Assembly (NCBI RefSeq): GCF_017873435.1
Contig: NZ_JAGGKG010000018.1
Span: 1-64,000, forward strand
Direction: 5' to 3'
Origin: Paenibacillus turicensis
GTDB taxonomy: Bacteria > Bacillota > Bacilli > Paenibacillales > Paenibacillaceae
DNA length: 64,000 nt
The first letter of the stretch is position 1. Each line of letters starts with the position of its first letter. The notes under the pieces were generated by a model. It was not told where the DNA came from. It saw only the letters and a program-made list of their open reading frames with translations, and searched no databases. Shown piece by piece: positions 1 through 8,994 of the stretch. The position numbers were made by a program, and so were the translations under genes.

Positions 1-8
1 TAAAAAAT

Positions 9-40
9 TATCCCCTCAGAGTTTAGAAACAGAGGGGATA
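9..40 (-). terminator. Rho-independent terminator downstream of nrdR
   Basis: An inverted repeat pairs TATCCCCTC (9-17) with GAGGGGATA (32-40) around a 14-nt loop. Read on the minus strand it is followed by a T-rich tract (AATTTTTTA), as expected for a terminator of the nrdR transcript or a gene co-transcribed with it. Bases 41-143 hold only a T-rich stretch and nothing else I can identify. Confidence 0.7.
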
Positions 41-143
41 CAATCATAACGTTTTTTTGTTTTTTAGACTGTCTACTTGACAGGGTGCAGTTCAGAATGT
101 GTCTTAAATACTGCTTTTTTAGTTTTAAGCTTATGACTTAACC

Positions 144-614
144 TTAGTTTTTGGCGTTTGAATTTTTGGAAGCTAACCGCTCAAGCTCCTGCATAAACAT
201 GTTGATATCCGTAAATCTACGATAAACAGAAGCAAATCGTACAAAAGCAATTTCATCAACAGGGTATAGTTGCTCCATTACTAACTCACCAATATCTTTA
301 CTTTCAACCTCAGTACTTCCGTTTTGCCTCAGTGAAAGCTCTGTCTGAGAAGAGATTTCCTCAAGCTGCTCCATTGATACAGGACGCTTCTCACAAGCTC
401 GAATTAATCCACGCAACAACTTTTCACGACTAAATTCTTGTCGACTTCCATCCTTCTTTACAACGATCAGCGGAATTTCTTCTACCATCTCAAAGGTTGT
501 GAATCTTCGACTACATTGCTCACACTCTCGTCTGCGACGAATCGATCGATTATCATTAGAGGGTCTAGAATCTAAAACCTTCGTACCGAAATAATCACAA
601 TAGGGACATTTCAT
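144..614 (-). CDS. nrdR: Transcriptional repressor NrdR
   Basis: NrdR is the ATP/dATP-sensing zinc-ribbon and ATP-cone repressor of ribonucleotide reductase genes. The 156-residue product has the N-terminal zinc ribbon, with cysteines at 3, 6, 31 and 34 (CPYC and CEQC), followed by a basic patch (RRRR) and an ATP-cone domain from about residue 49 to 139 that contains [11 protein letters not shown]. The length matches the family. A longer reading frame begins 9 codons upstream, but the start at 614 gives the family-typical MKCPYC N-terminus and has GAGGAG 7 nt upstream, so I chose it. It is divergent from the SASP gene. In Bacillus it sits between coaE-linked genes and dnaB, and the polA-mutM-coaE neighbourhood is retained here. 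Confidence 0.95.
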   Translation of the reverse strand: MKCPYCDYFGTKVLDSRPSNDNRSIRRRRECEQCSRRFTTFEMVEEIPLIVVKKDGSRQEFSREKLLRGLIRACEKRPVSMEQLEEISSQTELSLRQNGSTEVESKDIGELVMEQLYPVDEIAFVRFASVYRRFTDINMFMQELERLASKNSNAKN

Positions 615-710
615 ATGCACACTCCTCTCTATATCGTCCACGAAATCACTGGCGAATTTCCCAAAAAATATTCATCCTTTTATTTACCAATAAATAACTC
701 TAAAAAAACG

Positions 711-741
711 TAATGAAGTTTGCATTCTTGGCACATAATAC
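711..741 (+). promoter_or_regulatory. Possible sigma-G-type promoter of the SASP gene
   Basis: CATAATA at 734-740 resembles the -10 element of forespore sigma-G/sigma-F promoters (CATWHTA). A TGAAG-like -35 lies about 15 nt upstream, which is a weak match in spacing and sequence. The call rests mainly on the -10 and on the known forespore expression of ssp genes. Confidence 0.35.
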
Positions 742-770
742 TTTTACCAACCGCAAGGAGGTGAACATAC

Positions 771-995
771 ATGAGCCAAAATAATTCTTCTAACAACTTA
801 GTAGTTAAACAAGCTTCTGGAGCATTGGAGCAAATGAAATACGAAGTTGCTCAAGAGCTAGGCATTAATTTCCCTAAAGACGGATATGCTGGTAACTTGA
901 CTTCTTACGAAAACGGTTCTATTGGTGGTTACATCACTAAAAGATTAGTAACCCTAGCTGAACAACACTTAGCAGGACAAGCTGGTCAATTCTAA
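771..995 (+). CDS. Alpha/beta-type small acid-soluble spore protein (SASP)
   Basis: This is a 74-residue alpha/beta SASP, the abundant forespore protein that coats spore DNA, protects it from UV and heat, and is degraded by Gpr protease at germination. Diagnostic segments are the ALEQMKYEVAQELGI helix, which contains the Gpr cleavage region around KYEVA, the glycine-rich linker with YGGNLTS-like sequence, and GSIGGYITKRLV. Length and Gln/Asn/Gly richness are typical. A strong AAGGAGGTG Shine-Dalgarno precedes the ATG. It is monocistronic, with a terminator just after the stop. Confidence 0.96.
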   Translation: MSQNNSSNNLVVKQASGALEQMKYEVAQELGINFPKDGYAGNLTSYENGSIGGYITKRLVTLAEQHLAGQAGQF

Positions 996-1007
996 AATGA
1001 TTATCTA

Positions 1008-1043
1008 GAAAGCACTGGAGAATTTTCTCAAGTGCTTTCTTCT
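1008..1043 (+). terminator. Terminator of the SASP gene
   Basis: The stem GAAAGCACT (1008-1016) pairs with AGTGCTTTC (1031-1039), and an inner GAGAA/TTCTC extends it. It is followed by T-rich sequence. It lies 13 nt after the SASP stop and faces the convergent slt gene. Confidence 0.8.
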
Positions 1044-1056
1044 TATTATACACAGA

Positions 1057-1620
1057 TTACAGCTCCTTATAAATATCACAATATTGCTTGTAATAATGAG
1101 ATACACGTTGAACATAATGTCTTGTTTCTCCAAAGGGGATATTTTTACTTGATTCCAGCGTCCCATCCCATGTTCCTTTTTTAATCCAATTCATCACATT
1201 AGTAGGTCCTGCATTATATGCTGCAATGATTGCAATTTCATTACCATCAAATTTTTGAGATAAAAATTCAAGATACCAGGTTCCCATTTTTATGTTTTCA
1301 TCAATTTCATTTTTAACTTTGTTGAGGGGGACGTTTTTAAACTCCGCTTTTTCCATAATCCATTTTGCTGTTTCCGGCATAATTTGCATGACCCCTAACG
1401 CACCTTTATGCGATTCAGAGCCTGGTTTAAAATCTGATTCGACTTTAATAATAGCGGCTACCAATAATGGATTAATTCCATGAGTTTGAGCATGTTGACG
1501 TATTTCGTCTTTATAATAAATTGGATAAAATAAAGTTAACCATTTTGAACTAAAAAAAAGAAGAACTAAAAAAGATAAAAAAAGCAGTAAGAAAGTTCTT
1601 TTCCTTTGAAACCATCTCAT
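1057..1620 (-). CDS. Lytic murein transglycosylase (SLT domain), membrane-anchored
   Basis: The 187-residue protein has a basic N-terminus and one hydrophobic segment (about residues 10-34), which would act as a signal anchor and place the enzyme outside the membrane. The rest is a goose-lysozyme-like SLT domain: catalytic Glu61 in KVESDF, then GALGVMQIMP (72-81) and an AAYNAGP motif. Such enzymes cleave the MurNAc-GlcNAc bond in peptidoglycan. The ATG at 1620 overlaps the coaE stop as ATGA, so translation is probably coupled to coaE; a frame opening 7 codons earlier is not needed. B. subtilis YjbJ-type SLT proteins are comparable. The substrate context is not known from sequence. Confidence 0.85.
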   Translation of the reverse strand: MRWFQRKRTFLLLFLSFLVLLFFSSKWLTLFYPIYYKDEIRQHAQTHGINPLLVAAIIKVESDFKPGSESHKGALGVMQIMPETAKWIMEKAEFKNVPLNKVKNEIDENIKMGTWYLEFLSQKFDGNEIAIIAAYNAGPTNVMNWIKKGTWDGTLESSKNIPFGETRHYVQRVSHYYKQYCDIYKEL

Positions 1621-2225
1621 AATAAAACCTGTTCCTGCCAAAAACGGTCTATTTGAGTCTCTAAGTGTGCTACACCTAAGCTATTATCAATCAAAATATC
1701 CGCCCTCTCTTTTTTAATCTCAATATCCATCTGAGCTGCTAAACGCTTCTCAGCTTCATTTCGTGAAAGTCCATCTCGATCCATCAATCTTTGAGCTTGA
1801 ATTTGTTTTGGTACATAAACAACCATCACGGCATCAAACATTTTCTCCATTTGAAGCTCATACAATAATGGAATGTCGCTTACAATAAGCCGATCTGGAT
1901 GTTGTACTAGATATAAAGCTTGTCTATCCTTTATTTCATTGCGGATCGCAGGATGAGTAATTTGATTTAGCTTCTCCCTTGCCTCCGCTTTACCAAAAAC
2001 AACACTTCCTAATTTCTTACGATCCAATTCGCCATTATTAAGTAGGATGTCTTGACCAAAAGCTTCGACAACCTGCTGTAGCACAGCATGTCCTGGTTGC
2101 ATCAATTCTCTCGCAATGAGATCTGCATCAATAATAATCGCACCACGATCTGACAATATCTTAGATACCGTACTTTTCCCTGTAGCAATCCCGCCCGTTA
2201 ATCCAATATTTCTGAGGTTCCTCAT
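1617..2225 (-). CDS. coaE: Dephospho-CoA kinase
   Basis: CoaE catalyses the last step of coenzyme A synthesis, phosphorylating the 3'-hydroxyl of dephospho-CoA. The 202-residue product carries the P-loop GLTGGIATGKST at residues 8-19, then DADLIAREL and the CoA-binding lid region with THPAIR and VSDIPLLYE. The ATG at 2225 overlaps the mutM stop (ATGA). A frame that opens 36 codons upstream lies entirely within mutM and was rejected as the start. The order polA-mutM-coaE is conserved in Bacillales. Confidence 0.95.
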   Translation of the reverse strand: MRNLRNIGLTGGIATGKSTVSKILSDRGAIIIDADLIARELMQPGHAVLQQVVEAFGQDILLNNGELDRKKLGSVVFGKAEAREKLNQITHPAIRNEIKDRQALYLVQHPDRLIVSDIPLLYELQMEKMFDAVMVVYVPKQIQAQRLMDRDGLSRNEAEKRLAAQMDIEIKKERADILIDNSLGVAHLETQIDRFWQEQVLL

Positions 2226-3076
2226 TGAGCTTCCCCTAATCCAACCATCGGGGCAGCTTGACACTGAGCACAATAATGTGTACCACGTCCCCCAACCACT
2301 GTTTTTTGTACTGGAGCTCCACAGTGGATACAAGGCTCGTCCTTTCGCCCATAAATCTTAAGAAGATGCTGGAACATGCCCATCTCTCCTTGTCCATTGA
2401 CATAAGATTTTATCGAGGAACCGCCCGCATTCACTGCCTCATTTAGTGTACTCACAATTGCTTCAAACAATCGTTGTAACTGGTCATTTTCTAGCTTGCC
2501 TGTGATTTGCTCAGGATGTATGCCTGCGCGAAACAAGGCTTCATCCACATAAATATTGCCAAGCCCCACGATATATGACTGATTCAGCAAAAATGGCTTG
2601 ATTTTGGTCTGCTTGCCTGTAGTTAATTGCTTGAAAACGTCTAAAGTAAATGTAGGGTCAAGTGGTTCAACACCAAGCTTTTTAAGAGGATTTATTGTAA
2701 ATTCTTCACCTGGAGCAAATAAATGCATCGTACCAAACTGTCGTACATCCTTATATCTTAACTCTGTCCCATCATCGAAATGGAAAATGACATGAGTATG
2801 CTTCTCCACAGGCTCATCGCTGTGATACAAACCATATCTGCCTTCCATTCGTAAATGAGAAACTAACACTAAATCATTCATCACAATGCGCAAAAACTTT
2901 CCGCGACGGCCAATTTCCACAATATGCCGATCCATCAATTCAAGCTCAAATTGTTTATAATCTGTAGGTTTTTGTATTATACGTGGGAGCGATACAGTCA
3001 CTGACTTGATGCGCTTTCCTACGATAAGCTCGCTTAACGTTCTGCGAACCGTTTCTACCTCTGGCAATTCCGGCAT
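2222..3076 (-). CDS. mutM: Formamidopyrimidine-DNA glycosylase (Fpg/MutM)
   Basis: This bifunctional DNA glycosylase/AP lyase excises 8-oxoguanine. The chosen start gives MPELPEVETVRR, so the catalytic N-terminal Pro2 and Glu3 are exposed as in all active Fpg. The 284-residue protein ends with the zinc finger C-x2-C-x16-C-x2-C (CIHC and CAQC). A GAGGTGAGAG ribosome binding site precedes this ATG; a frame opening 19 codons upstream would bury Pro2. It is co-directional with polA upstream, with a 182-bp palindromic repeat between them, and overlaps coaE by 4 nt. Confidence 0.96.
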   Translation of the reverse strand: MPELPEVETVRRTLSELIVGKRIKSVTVSLPRIIQKPTDYKQFELELMDRHIVEIGRRGKFLRIVMNDLVLVSHLRMEGRYGLYHSDEPVEKHTHVIFHFDDGTELRYKDVRQFGTMHLFAPGEEFTINPLKKLGVEPLDPTFTLDVFKQLTTGKQTKIKPFLLNQSYIVGLGNIYVDEALFRAGIHPEQITGKLENDQLQRLFEAIVSTLNEAVNAGGSSIKSYVNGQGEMGMFQHLLKIYGRKDEPCIHCGAPVQKTVVGGRGTHYCAQCQAAPMVGLGEAQ

Positions 3077-3127
3077 CTCTCTCACCTCATTTTTTAATTT
3101 AATTTTTTGCTTTAGGCTCGATTTTAC

Positions 3128-3309
3128 AATCAATACTTGTCAAGATGCCAGCTTAGCGAAGAGACAGAGAGATTCTGGAGAAGCGATAGCGCTCGTATTT
3201 AAAACCATATTGTTACTATAATTCAATCAAAAGAATCTGGTTTTAACAACGATCGTAAGAACTCTCTGTATCGTAGCTACTATCCTACAGTCGTTGACAA
3301 GTATTGATT
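3128..3309. repeat. Palindromic intergenic element, copy A (182 bp)
   Basis: Perfect 16-bp terminal inverted repeats, AATCAATACTTGTCAA (3128-3143) and TTGACAAGTATTGATT (3294-3309), bound an element whose two arms also pair. Arm one contains AGCGAAGAGACAGAGAG and CTCGTATTTAAAA; arm two contains the inverse of CTACGATACAGAGAG and CGATCGTTGTTAAAA. It fills the gap between polA and mutM, and similar elements recur at six other places in the window. No target-site duplication or ORF is evident. Confidence 0.9.
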
Positions 3310-3333
3310 TTTTATAGATCCTAATAACTGGCA

Positions 3334-5997
3334 TTACTTTGCCTCATACCAGTTGGAACCACTACTCACTTCTGCTTTTAAAGGTACCGATAACTCAATC
3401 GCCTTTTCCATCGTTTCAGGTACTAGGCTCTTCATTAGCTCTAACTCCTCTGGCGGAACTTCAAATACAAGCTCATCGTGTACCTGAAGTAACATAACAC
3501 TTTGAAGTTTACGTTCCTTTAATTCTTTATCCATTAAAACCATCGCTAATTTAATAATATCAGCAGCGGTTCCTTGAATCGGCGTGTTCATCGCAGTTCG
3601 TTCTGCAAAAGAACGTAAATTAAAGTTAGAAGCATTAATATCCGGTAAATAACGACGACGCTCTAGCAACGTCTTAACGTAACCGTTTTGCTTCGCTTCA
3701 CGTACGATATCATCCATATACTTACGTACCCCTTCAAAAGCATCAAAATACTGGTCTATAAACCTTGCCGCTTCCTTACGGGTAATATTTAAATTTTGAG
3801 ACAATCCATAATCACTAATGCCATATACGATCCCAAAGTTAACCGCCTTAGCAGAACGGCGCATATTGCTATCGACTTGCTCAGCGGTAACGCCAAACAC
3901 ATCCATTGCTGTTTTTGTATGAATGTCCATATCGTGCAAAAAGGCTTCCTGTAAGCCAGCATCACCAGAAATATGTGCCAACACACGTAACTCAATCTGA
4001 GAATAGTCAGCAGCAACAATGCTCCACTCTTTTTTAGAAGGAACAAAAACTTTACGAATTTTCCGTCCTTCCTCCATCCGAATTGGAATGTTTTGCAAAT
4101 TAGGGAATTGGCTACTCAAACGTCCCGTAGCAGCAATCGTCTGACGATAATAAGTGTGTACCTTACCTGTAATTGGAGATATTTCCTTCATTAAACCTTC
4201 AACATAAGTGGATTGTAGCTTTGCAAGCTGTCGATAATCCAAAATATATTTCATAATCTCATGATAAGGCGCCAGCTTCTCTAAAACCTCGGCATCTGTG
4301 GAATAACCTGTTTTTGTTTTTTTAATGACTGGTAACCCTAACTTATCAAACAATACCTCTCCTAATTGCTTTGGTGAGTTTAAATTAAACTCCATTCCAG
4401 CAATTTCATATATTTTAAAGATCACATGTTTAATTTGAGCTTCGAATTCTTGACCTAATGTCTGTAAATCCTGCTGATTAACCGCAATCCCTTGCTTCTC
4501 CATATTTGCTAAAATGATCGATAACGGCATTTCCATTTCCTCAAATAAAGCCGTCATTTCATTTTTTTCAAGCTCTTCACGCTGTAGAGGAACCATATTA
4601 AGCAAGGTGACTGCTTTACGCGCCAAATGCTGACTTAACACAGCTTCATCTGGCACTTTAAATTTTGCACCTTTTCCATATACATCGTCATCTGATGCAA
4701 CATATGGCAAATTATATTTCACTGCGAGCGCACCTGGACTCTGATAATTAGATTCAGTTGGATCAAGCAGGTATGCAGCTAATTGCACATCATGTTTTTC
4801 TCCAGCGAGCTTAATTCCTTCCCAATGAAGGACTAAATTTGCCCGATGTAAATCAAATCCATATTTCGGAATATCCTCATCACCGAGCCATTCAAGTACT
4901 GGTTTGCTAACCTCATTTTTTAACATTGCCCGAGAAATATAATAGTTTACCTCATTTGTCGCAAGCACAAGTCCAATTAAATCGGCACGATGAGGGTTAT
5001 CCCCATGTGATTCAACATACATCATCTTAATTTGGGATAAGCTTGTCAATAGCTGATCGATGGTGTCTTCATTTACGATAACTACCTCTACATCCATATC
5101 TACATTTTCAATTTCATGGGCTCCACCGTCGTCTTTAAACAACGGAGCCATTCTTTCCAAAATAGATTTAAATTCTAACTTCTGGAGCATCGGTACAGCT
5201 GTACTTTTATTGACACCCTCATAAACTAAGTTGTCCCATTTTTGCTCAACAGGTACTTCACGATAAATTGTTGCAAGCTGCTTGCTCATGACAGCATCAT
5301 CCGCATGCGTTTCAATCTTCTCTTTCATTTTACCTTTTAATTCTTCTATGTTAGCTAACACACCTTCAACTGATCCAAATTGATGTAGTAGCTTTAATGC
5401 TGTTTTTTCTCCCACACCTGGAATTCCGGGGATATTATCTGAGGCGTCGCCCATCAGCCCTTTTAAATCAATGATTTGTAATGGCTTAAGTCCATATTTT
5501 TCATTTAACTGTTCAGGATCATATTTATCAACCTCACTAATCCCTTTACGCGTAAGCGCAACACTAACACGATCCGATACAACCTGCAATAAGTCCTTGT
5601 CCCCTGTAACTACAAGCACTTCAAAACCTTCCTCTTCACCTTGCTTACTTAATGTGCCGATAATATCATCTGCTTCATATCCTGCTAGCTCAAACCATGA
5701 TACACCAAAGCTTTCAAGTAATTGTTTTAGCAAAGGGAATTGCTCTGACAGCTCACTCGGAGTTTTATCGCGTCCACCTTTATATTCTTGGTAAGTCTCG
5801 TGACGGAACGTTTGCTTCCCAGCATCAAATGCAACGAGGATATGACTAGGTTTTTCTTCCTGTATTAAGCGTAAAAACATATTTGTAAATCCATAAACCG
5901 CATTGGTGTGTAGTCCACTACTATTATTTAAAGGCGGCATGGCAAAAAAAGCGCGATAAATAATGCTATTTCCATCTATAAGAATTAATTTACTCAT
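3334..5997 (-). CDS. polA: DNA polymerase I
   Basis: Pol I fills gaps and removes RNA primers during repair and lagging-strand maturation. The 887-residue protein has an N-terminal 5'-3' exonuclease (about 1-290, with DGNSIIYRAFFA, YEADDIIG and GLMGDASDNIPG), a degenerate 3'-5' exonuclease-like domain (about 300-470) and the family A polymerase core: motif A DYSQIELR, motif B RRSAKAVNFGIVYG, motif C VHDELVFEV. In the exo domain the DTE triad of E. coli is replaced by a VES-type sequence, so proofreading is probably absent, as in Bacillus Pol I. The ATG at 5997 has AGTAGGTG upstream and gives the family start MSKLILIDGNS. Confidence 0.97.
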   Translation of the reverse strand: MSKLILIDGNSIIYRAFFAMPPLNNSSGLHTNAVYGFTNMFLRLIQEEKPSHILVAFDAGKQTFRHETYQEYKGGRDKTPSELSEQFPLLKQLLESFGVSWFELAGYEADDIIGTLSKQGEEEGFEVLVVTGDKDLLQVVSDRVSVALTRKGISEVDKYDPEQLNEKYGLKPLQIIDLKGLMGDASDNIPGIPGVGEKTALKLLHQFGSVEGVLANIEELKGKMKEKIETHADDAVMSKQLATIYREVPVEQKWDNLVYEGVNKSTAVPMLQKLEFKSILERMAPLFKDDGGAHEIENVDMDVEVVIVNEDTIDQLLTSLSQIKMMYVESHGDNPHRADLIGLVLATNEVNYYISRAMLKNEVSKPVLEWLGDEDIPKYGFDLHRANLVLHWEGIKLAGEKHDVQLAAYLLDPTESNYQSPGALAVKYNLPYVASDDDVYGKGAKFKVPDEAVLSQHLARKAVTLLNMVPLQREELEKNEMTALFEEMEMPLSIILANMEKQGIAVNQQDLQTLGQEFEAQIKHVIFKIYEIAGMEFNLNSPKQLGEVLFDKLGLPVIKKTKTGYSTDAEVLEKLAPYHEIMKYILDYRQLAKLQSTYVEGLMKEISPITGKVHTYYRQTIAATGRLSSQFPNLQNIPIRMEEGRKIRKVFVPSKKEWSIVAADYSQIELRVLAHISGDAGLQEAFLHDMDIHTKTAMDVFGVTAEQVDSNMRRSAKAVNFGIVYGISDYGLSQNLNITRKEAARFIDQYFDAFEGVRKYMDDIVREAKQNGYVKTLLERRRYLPDINASNFNLRSFAERTAMNTPIQGTAADIIKLAMVLMDKELKERKLQSVMLLQVHDELVFEVPPEELELMKSLVPETMEKAIELSVPLKAEVSSGSNWYEAK

Positions 5998-6191
5998 ATT
6001 GCACCTACTCTCCATAAAACTACAAATTCACTTCTTCCATTCTAACACAAGCCTTCCCTATAACAAAAAGGTTAAACACCGTTAATTCAGGCTCAATTTA
6101 ACAATCTATCCTGTTAAAGAAGTGTGAAGGTGATGAAATTACTGCTCAGAAGGTGTAAACTGAATATATAAAATAATAAGCGCAAATAAAA

Positions 6192-6219
6192 ACACAGGGG
6201 ATAATAAATTCCTCTGTGC
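6192..6219 (-). terminator. Bidirectional hairpin between phoU and polA
   Basis: CACAGGGGA (6193-6201) pairs with TTCCTCTGTG (6209-6218), with T-rich tracts on both sides. On the minus strand it lies after phoU and before polA, so it most likely ends the pstB-phoU transcript. The 278-bp gap also has a small TTTAACA/TGTTAAA inverted repeat near 6095-6117. Confidence 0.7.
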
Positions 6220-6293
6220 TTTTTATCTCTTTATCACAAGCCAAGTAAGCCTAGCGTTTTAGCGTTAATTCCTTACTGTACCTGTTTATTTTG

Positions 6294-6953
6294 TTATTGA
6301 TTCAAGTCCGGTCGATGTCCTGTCACTAAATAGACTGCGCTCTCACCAATATTAGTGGCATGATCCGCGATTCGCTCAATATATCTACCTACCAGTGTCA
6401 GTGACATCGATTGCTGCAATGTTGTTGGATTATCGATCATAAACGTATATAATTCACGAATCATCTGGCTATACAGACGATCTACCTCATCATCATCTTG
6501 CGCCATTTTATAAGCTAAATCTGTATTTTCATCTAAATAGGATTGAAGGGATTCACGAATCATTAAATTGACATATTGCTGCATTTTTGGAATATCGATC
6601 AAAGGTTTTATTAGCTTTTGTCCTTCCAGACGCATTGTTACCTTTGCAATGTCTACAGCTAAATCACCCATCCGCTCTAGATCACTAGAAATTTTAAAGG
6701 CAACGATGATTCTGCGCAAATCTTTGGCTACTGGCTGCTGTGTAACAATGAGCTTAGAGCCCATTTCCATAATTTGCTCTTCCATTTTATTTAGCATAAT
6801 ATCATTTACAACGACATTTTTAGCCTTTTCAATATCCATACTTTGCAAAGCAGAAACAGCATCCTCTACAGCACGCTCAACATGTTCTCCCATTTGCCGA
6901 AGCAGCTGTCGTAATTCCTCTAAGCTGTGGTCAAAATCTCTTCTTTGAATCAT
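6294..6953 (-). CDS. phoU: Phosphate signalling protein PhoU
   Basis: PhoU couples the Pst phosphate transporter to the PhoR-PhoP two-component system and represses the Pho regulon when phosphate is plentiful. The 219-residue, all-helical protein has the two PhoU repeats with the conserved E/DxxxD-type metal-binding surface (SSDLERMGDLAVDIAK in the first, YIERIADHATNIGE in the second). It lies 20 bp downstream of pstB with a GGAGG site 10 nt before the ATG, consistent with one transcript. Confidence 0.95.
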   Translation of the reverse strand: MIQRRDFDHSLEELRQLLRQMGEHVERAVEDAVSALQSMDIEKAKNVVVNDIMLNKMEEQIMEMGSKLIVTQQPVAKDLRRIIVAFKISSDLERMGDLAVDIAKVTMRLEGQKLIKPLIDIPKMQQYVNLMIRESLQSYLDENTDLAYKMAQDDDEVDRLYSQMIRELYTFMIDNPTTLQQSMSLTLVGRYIERIADHATNIGESAVYLVTGHRPDLNQ

Positions 6954-6973
6954 GAATCATAATCCTCCTGTCA

Positions 6974-7735
6974 TTAACCGAAACGTCCGGAAATATAGTC
7001 TTCTGTACGAGAATCAAAAGGTGTTGCAAATAATACCTCAGTGTCGTTAGCTTCCACAATTTCACCATTTAAAAAGAAAACCGTTTTCCCAGATACACGT
7101 GCTGCTTGATGCATATTATGCGTCACCATCACGATCGTATAACTTGCTTTTAATTCTTGCACCAACTCTTCAATACGAAGGGTTGAGATAGGGTCAAGCG
7201 CAGAGGTGGCTTCATCCATTAATAAAATTTGAGGTTCAACTGCAATCGCTCTAGCGATACAAAGTCGCTGCTGTTGTCCTCCTGACAAGCCAAGTGCCGA
7301 TTTTTTCAGGAAGTCCTTCACTTCATCCCACAATGCGGCTTGACGTAAGCTACGCTCTACAATTTGATCAAGCTCCTCCTTACGTTTAATGCCATGAAGT
7401 CTTGGTCCATAAGCGACATTATCATAAATCGTTTTCGGAAAAGGATTAGGCTGCTGAAATACCATCCCTACTTGCTTACGGAGCTGTTCTACATCTACAT
7501 CCTCACTATATATTTCTTTGCCTTGGATCTGAACCGAGCCTACAATCCGAGTGCCTGCGATCATGTCATTCATTCGATTCAGAGAACGGAGTAAGGTTGA
7601 TTTACCACATCCAGATGGACCAATGAACGCCGTGATCGTTTTCTCGGGGATTTCTAGGCTTATATTTTTTAGCGCATGAAATTGATCATAATATAAGTTT
7701 AAGTCTTTCACATGAATTAAGGGTTGAGTCTGCAT
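6974..7735 (-). CDS. pstB: Phosphate ABC transporter ATP-binding protein
   Basis: PstB is the ATPase of the high-affinity phosphate importer PstSCAB. The 253-residue protein has Walker [10 protein letters not shown] (39-47), the PstB-typical LNRMNDMI stretch just after it, the Q-loop [15 protein letters not shown], signature LSGGQQQR, Walker [14 protein letters not shown] and the H-loop THNMHQA. The following phoU is expected, but pstS, pstC and pstA are not upstream: the gap is occupied by a palindromic repeat, and phoP precedes it. The permease genes must be elsewhere or absent. Confidence 0.96.
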   Translation of the reverse strand: MQTQPLIHVKDLNLYYDQFHALKNISLEIPEKTITAFIGPSGCGKSTLLRSLNRMNDMIAGTRIVGSVQIQGKEIYSEDVDVEQLRKQVGMVFQQPNPFPKTIYDNVAYGPRLHGIKRKEELDQIVERSLRQAALWDEVKDFLKKSALGLSGGQQQRLCIARAIAVEPQILLMDEATSALDPISTLRIEELVQELKASYTIVMVTHNMHQAARVSGKTVFFLNGEIVEANDTEVLFATPFDSRTEDYISGRFG

Positions 7736-7776
7736 ATGATTCCCCTTCTATAATTTATCTGTTATTTAGTTTGCAT

Positions 7777-7996
7777 TAGTAATTGACAATGAATGAAGTA
7801 AGAAGCTACGGTGCAGAGAGTGGCTTCAACCGCTGTTAAGGTCCCATTTTCTTTTATAATATGTGTTAAATTGTTGAAATTGTAACCTTAAAGTGATTAC
7901 GCTTCCGAAGCATCTTTCTTGCAGAAAGATTGTAACGCTATCGCTTTTCCACCATCTCCCTGCCGCTTCGCTGAGTATGTTTATTGTCAAATACTA
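7777..7996. repeat. Palindromic intergenic element, copy B (220 bp)
   Basis: Terminal repeats TAGTAATTGACAAT (7777-7790) and ATTGTCAAATACTA (7983-7996) pair with one mismatch. The left arm, GAAGCTACGGTGCAGAGAG followed by a TTCAACCGCTGTTAA-type stretch, matches copies D and E. The right arm has the counterpart with CTCCCTGCCGCTTCGCTGAG. It is longer than the others because the centre is larger. It separates phoP from pstB. Confidence 0.8.
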
Positions 7997-8106
7997 TTGG
8001 TTAACCCATTTATATAAATTCTAGATTTATAAATTAGTCATCACTTCTTATCTAGTGTAGCTAACGTATGTTAATGCAAGTGATGATGAATGTAAAAACT
8101 ATGTAA

Positions 8107-8146
8107 AAAAACATCCATCATTGCTAGACCTGAATGGTGGATGTTT
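8107..8146 (-). terminator. Terminator overlapping the phoP stop region
   Basis: AAACATCCATCATT (8109-8122) pairs with AATGGTGGATGTTT (8133-8146). On the minus strand the first arm lies inside the last phoP codons, the stop TAG is in the loop, and the second arm is followed by a T-run. The hairpin therefore doubles as the 3' end of the coding sequence. Confidence 0.85.
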
Positions 8147-8855
8147 TCTTTTTATTTATGACTAACTTATAACCTACGCCACGAATGGAATCGATATGCA
8201 CAGACCCAGGATCAAGCTCTAGTTTTTTACGTAGGGAGCTGACATGGACATCCACTGTTCGTTGACCACCAATGTAATCAAACCCCCAAACAGCATTCAT
8301 CAAATCATCTCGTGTCATCACTACCCCTGGCTTGCGGGCAAGATATAGCAATACCTCAAACTCTTTAGGGCGAAGCGTGATCTGTTCCCCACTTAGCGTT
8401 ACCTCATATTTTTCAGGGTAAATTTTTAGCTCACCTAACGTAATGTTAGAAGCATTCTCTTCTTGCATTACGGGTTCTTCTATTGGAGCACCCGATACTC
8501 TACGTAAAACTGCACTTACTCTTGCTAACAGCTCAGCAACTCCAAATGGCTTCGTAATATAATCATCTGCACCAGACTTTAAGCCTTGAACAACTTCCTC
8601 TTCCGCCGTTTTGGCTGTCAGAATAATGATAGGTGTTTTTACACCTTCCTGCCGTATTTTAGACATCACCTCAAACCCATTCATACTGGGAAGCATCAAA
8701 TCTAATAGAATGAGATCAAATTGCTCCTTAATCGCTGTATCACAACCCGCTTGTCCATCCTCTTCAACCGTAACATCATAACCTTCTGTCTTTAAGTTGT
8801 ATGATAATAACCGAGATAATGTTGGTTCATCTTCAATCACTAACAGTCGTTGCAT
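8124..8855 (-). CDS. phoP: PhoP-type DNA-binding response regulator
   Basis: This OmpR-family regulator probably activates Pho regulon genes on phosphorylation by PhoR. The 243-residue protein has a receiver domain with acidic pocket EDE (8-10), phospho-acceptor Asp52 in LLDLMLPS, and Lys in TKPFG. A winged-helix domain (about 140-235) follows, with ITLRPKEFEVLLYLA and QRTVDVHVSSLRKKL. The start at 8855 is set by the excellent GAAGGAGG 9 nt upstream. Assignment to PhoP rather than another OmpR regulator rests on similarity to B. subtilis PhoP and on the adjacent phoR, pstB and phoU. The order phoR-phoP on the transcript is the reverse of B. subtilis. Confidence 0.88.
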   Translation of the reverse strand: MQRLLVIEDEPTLSRLLSYNLKTEGYDVTVEEDGQAGCDTAIKEQFDLILLDLMLPSMNGFEVMSKIRQEGVKTPIIILTAKTAEEEVVQGLKSGADDYITKPFGVAELLARVSAVLRRVSGAPIEEPVMQEENASNITLGELKIYPEKYEVTLSGEQITLRPKEFEVLLYLARKPGVVMTRDDLMNAVWGFDYIGGQRTVDVHVSSLRKKLELDPGSVHIDSIRGVGYKLVINKKKTSTIQV

Positions 8856-8994
8856 GAATGCGCCTCCTTCACAATAGTAGCTACTTATAGTAGCTAACAA
8901 AAAGCTTTCTTTGCACAGCATATCATGAAAATGTTAACGCCATGTAAAATGTGAATAACATTTTGAAATGAAATTACAGCTAGATTACATCTCT

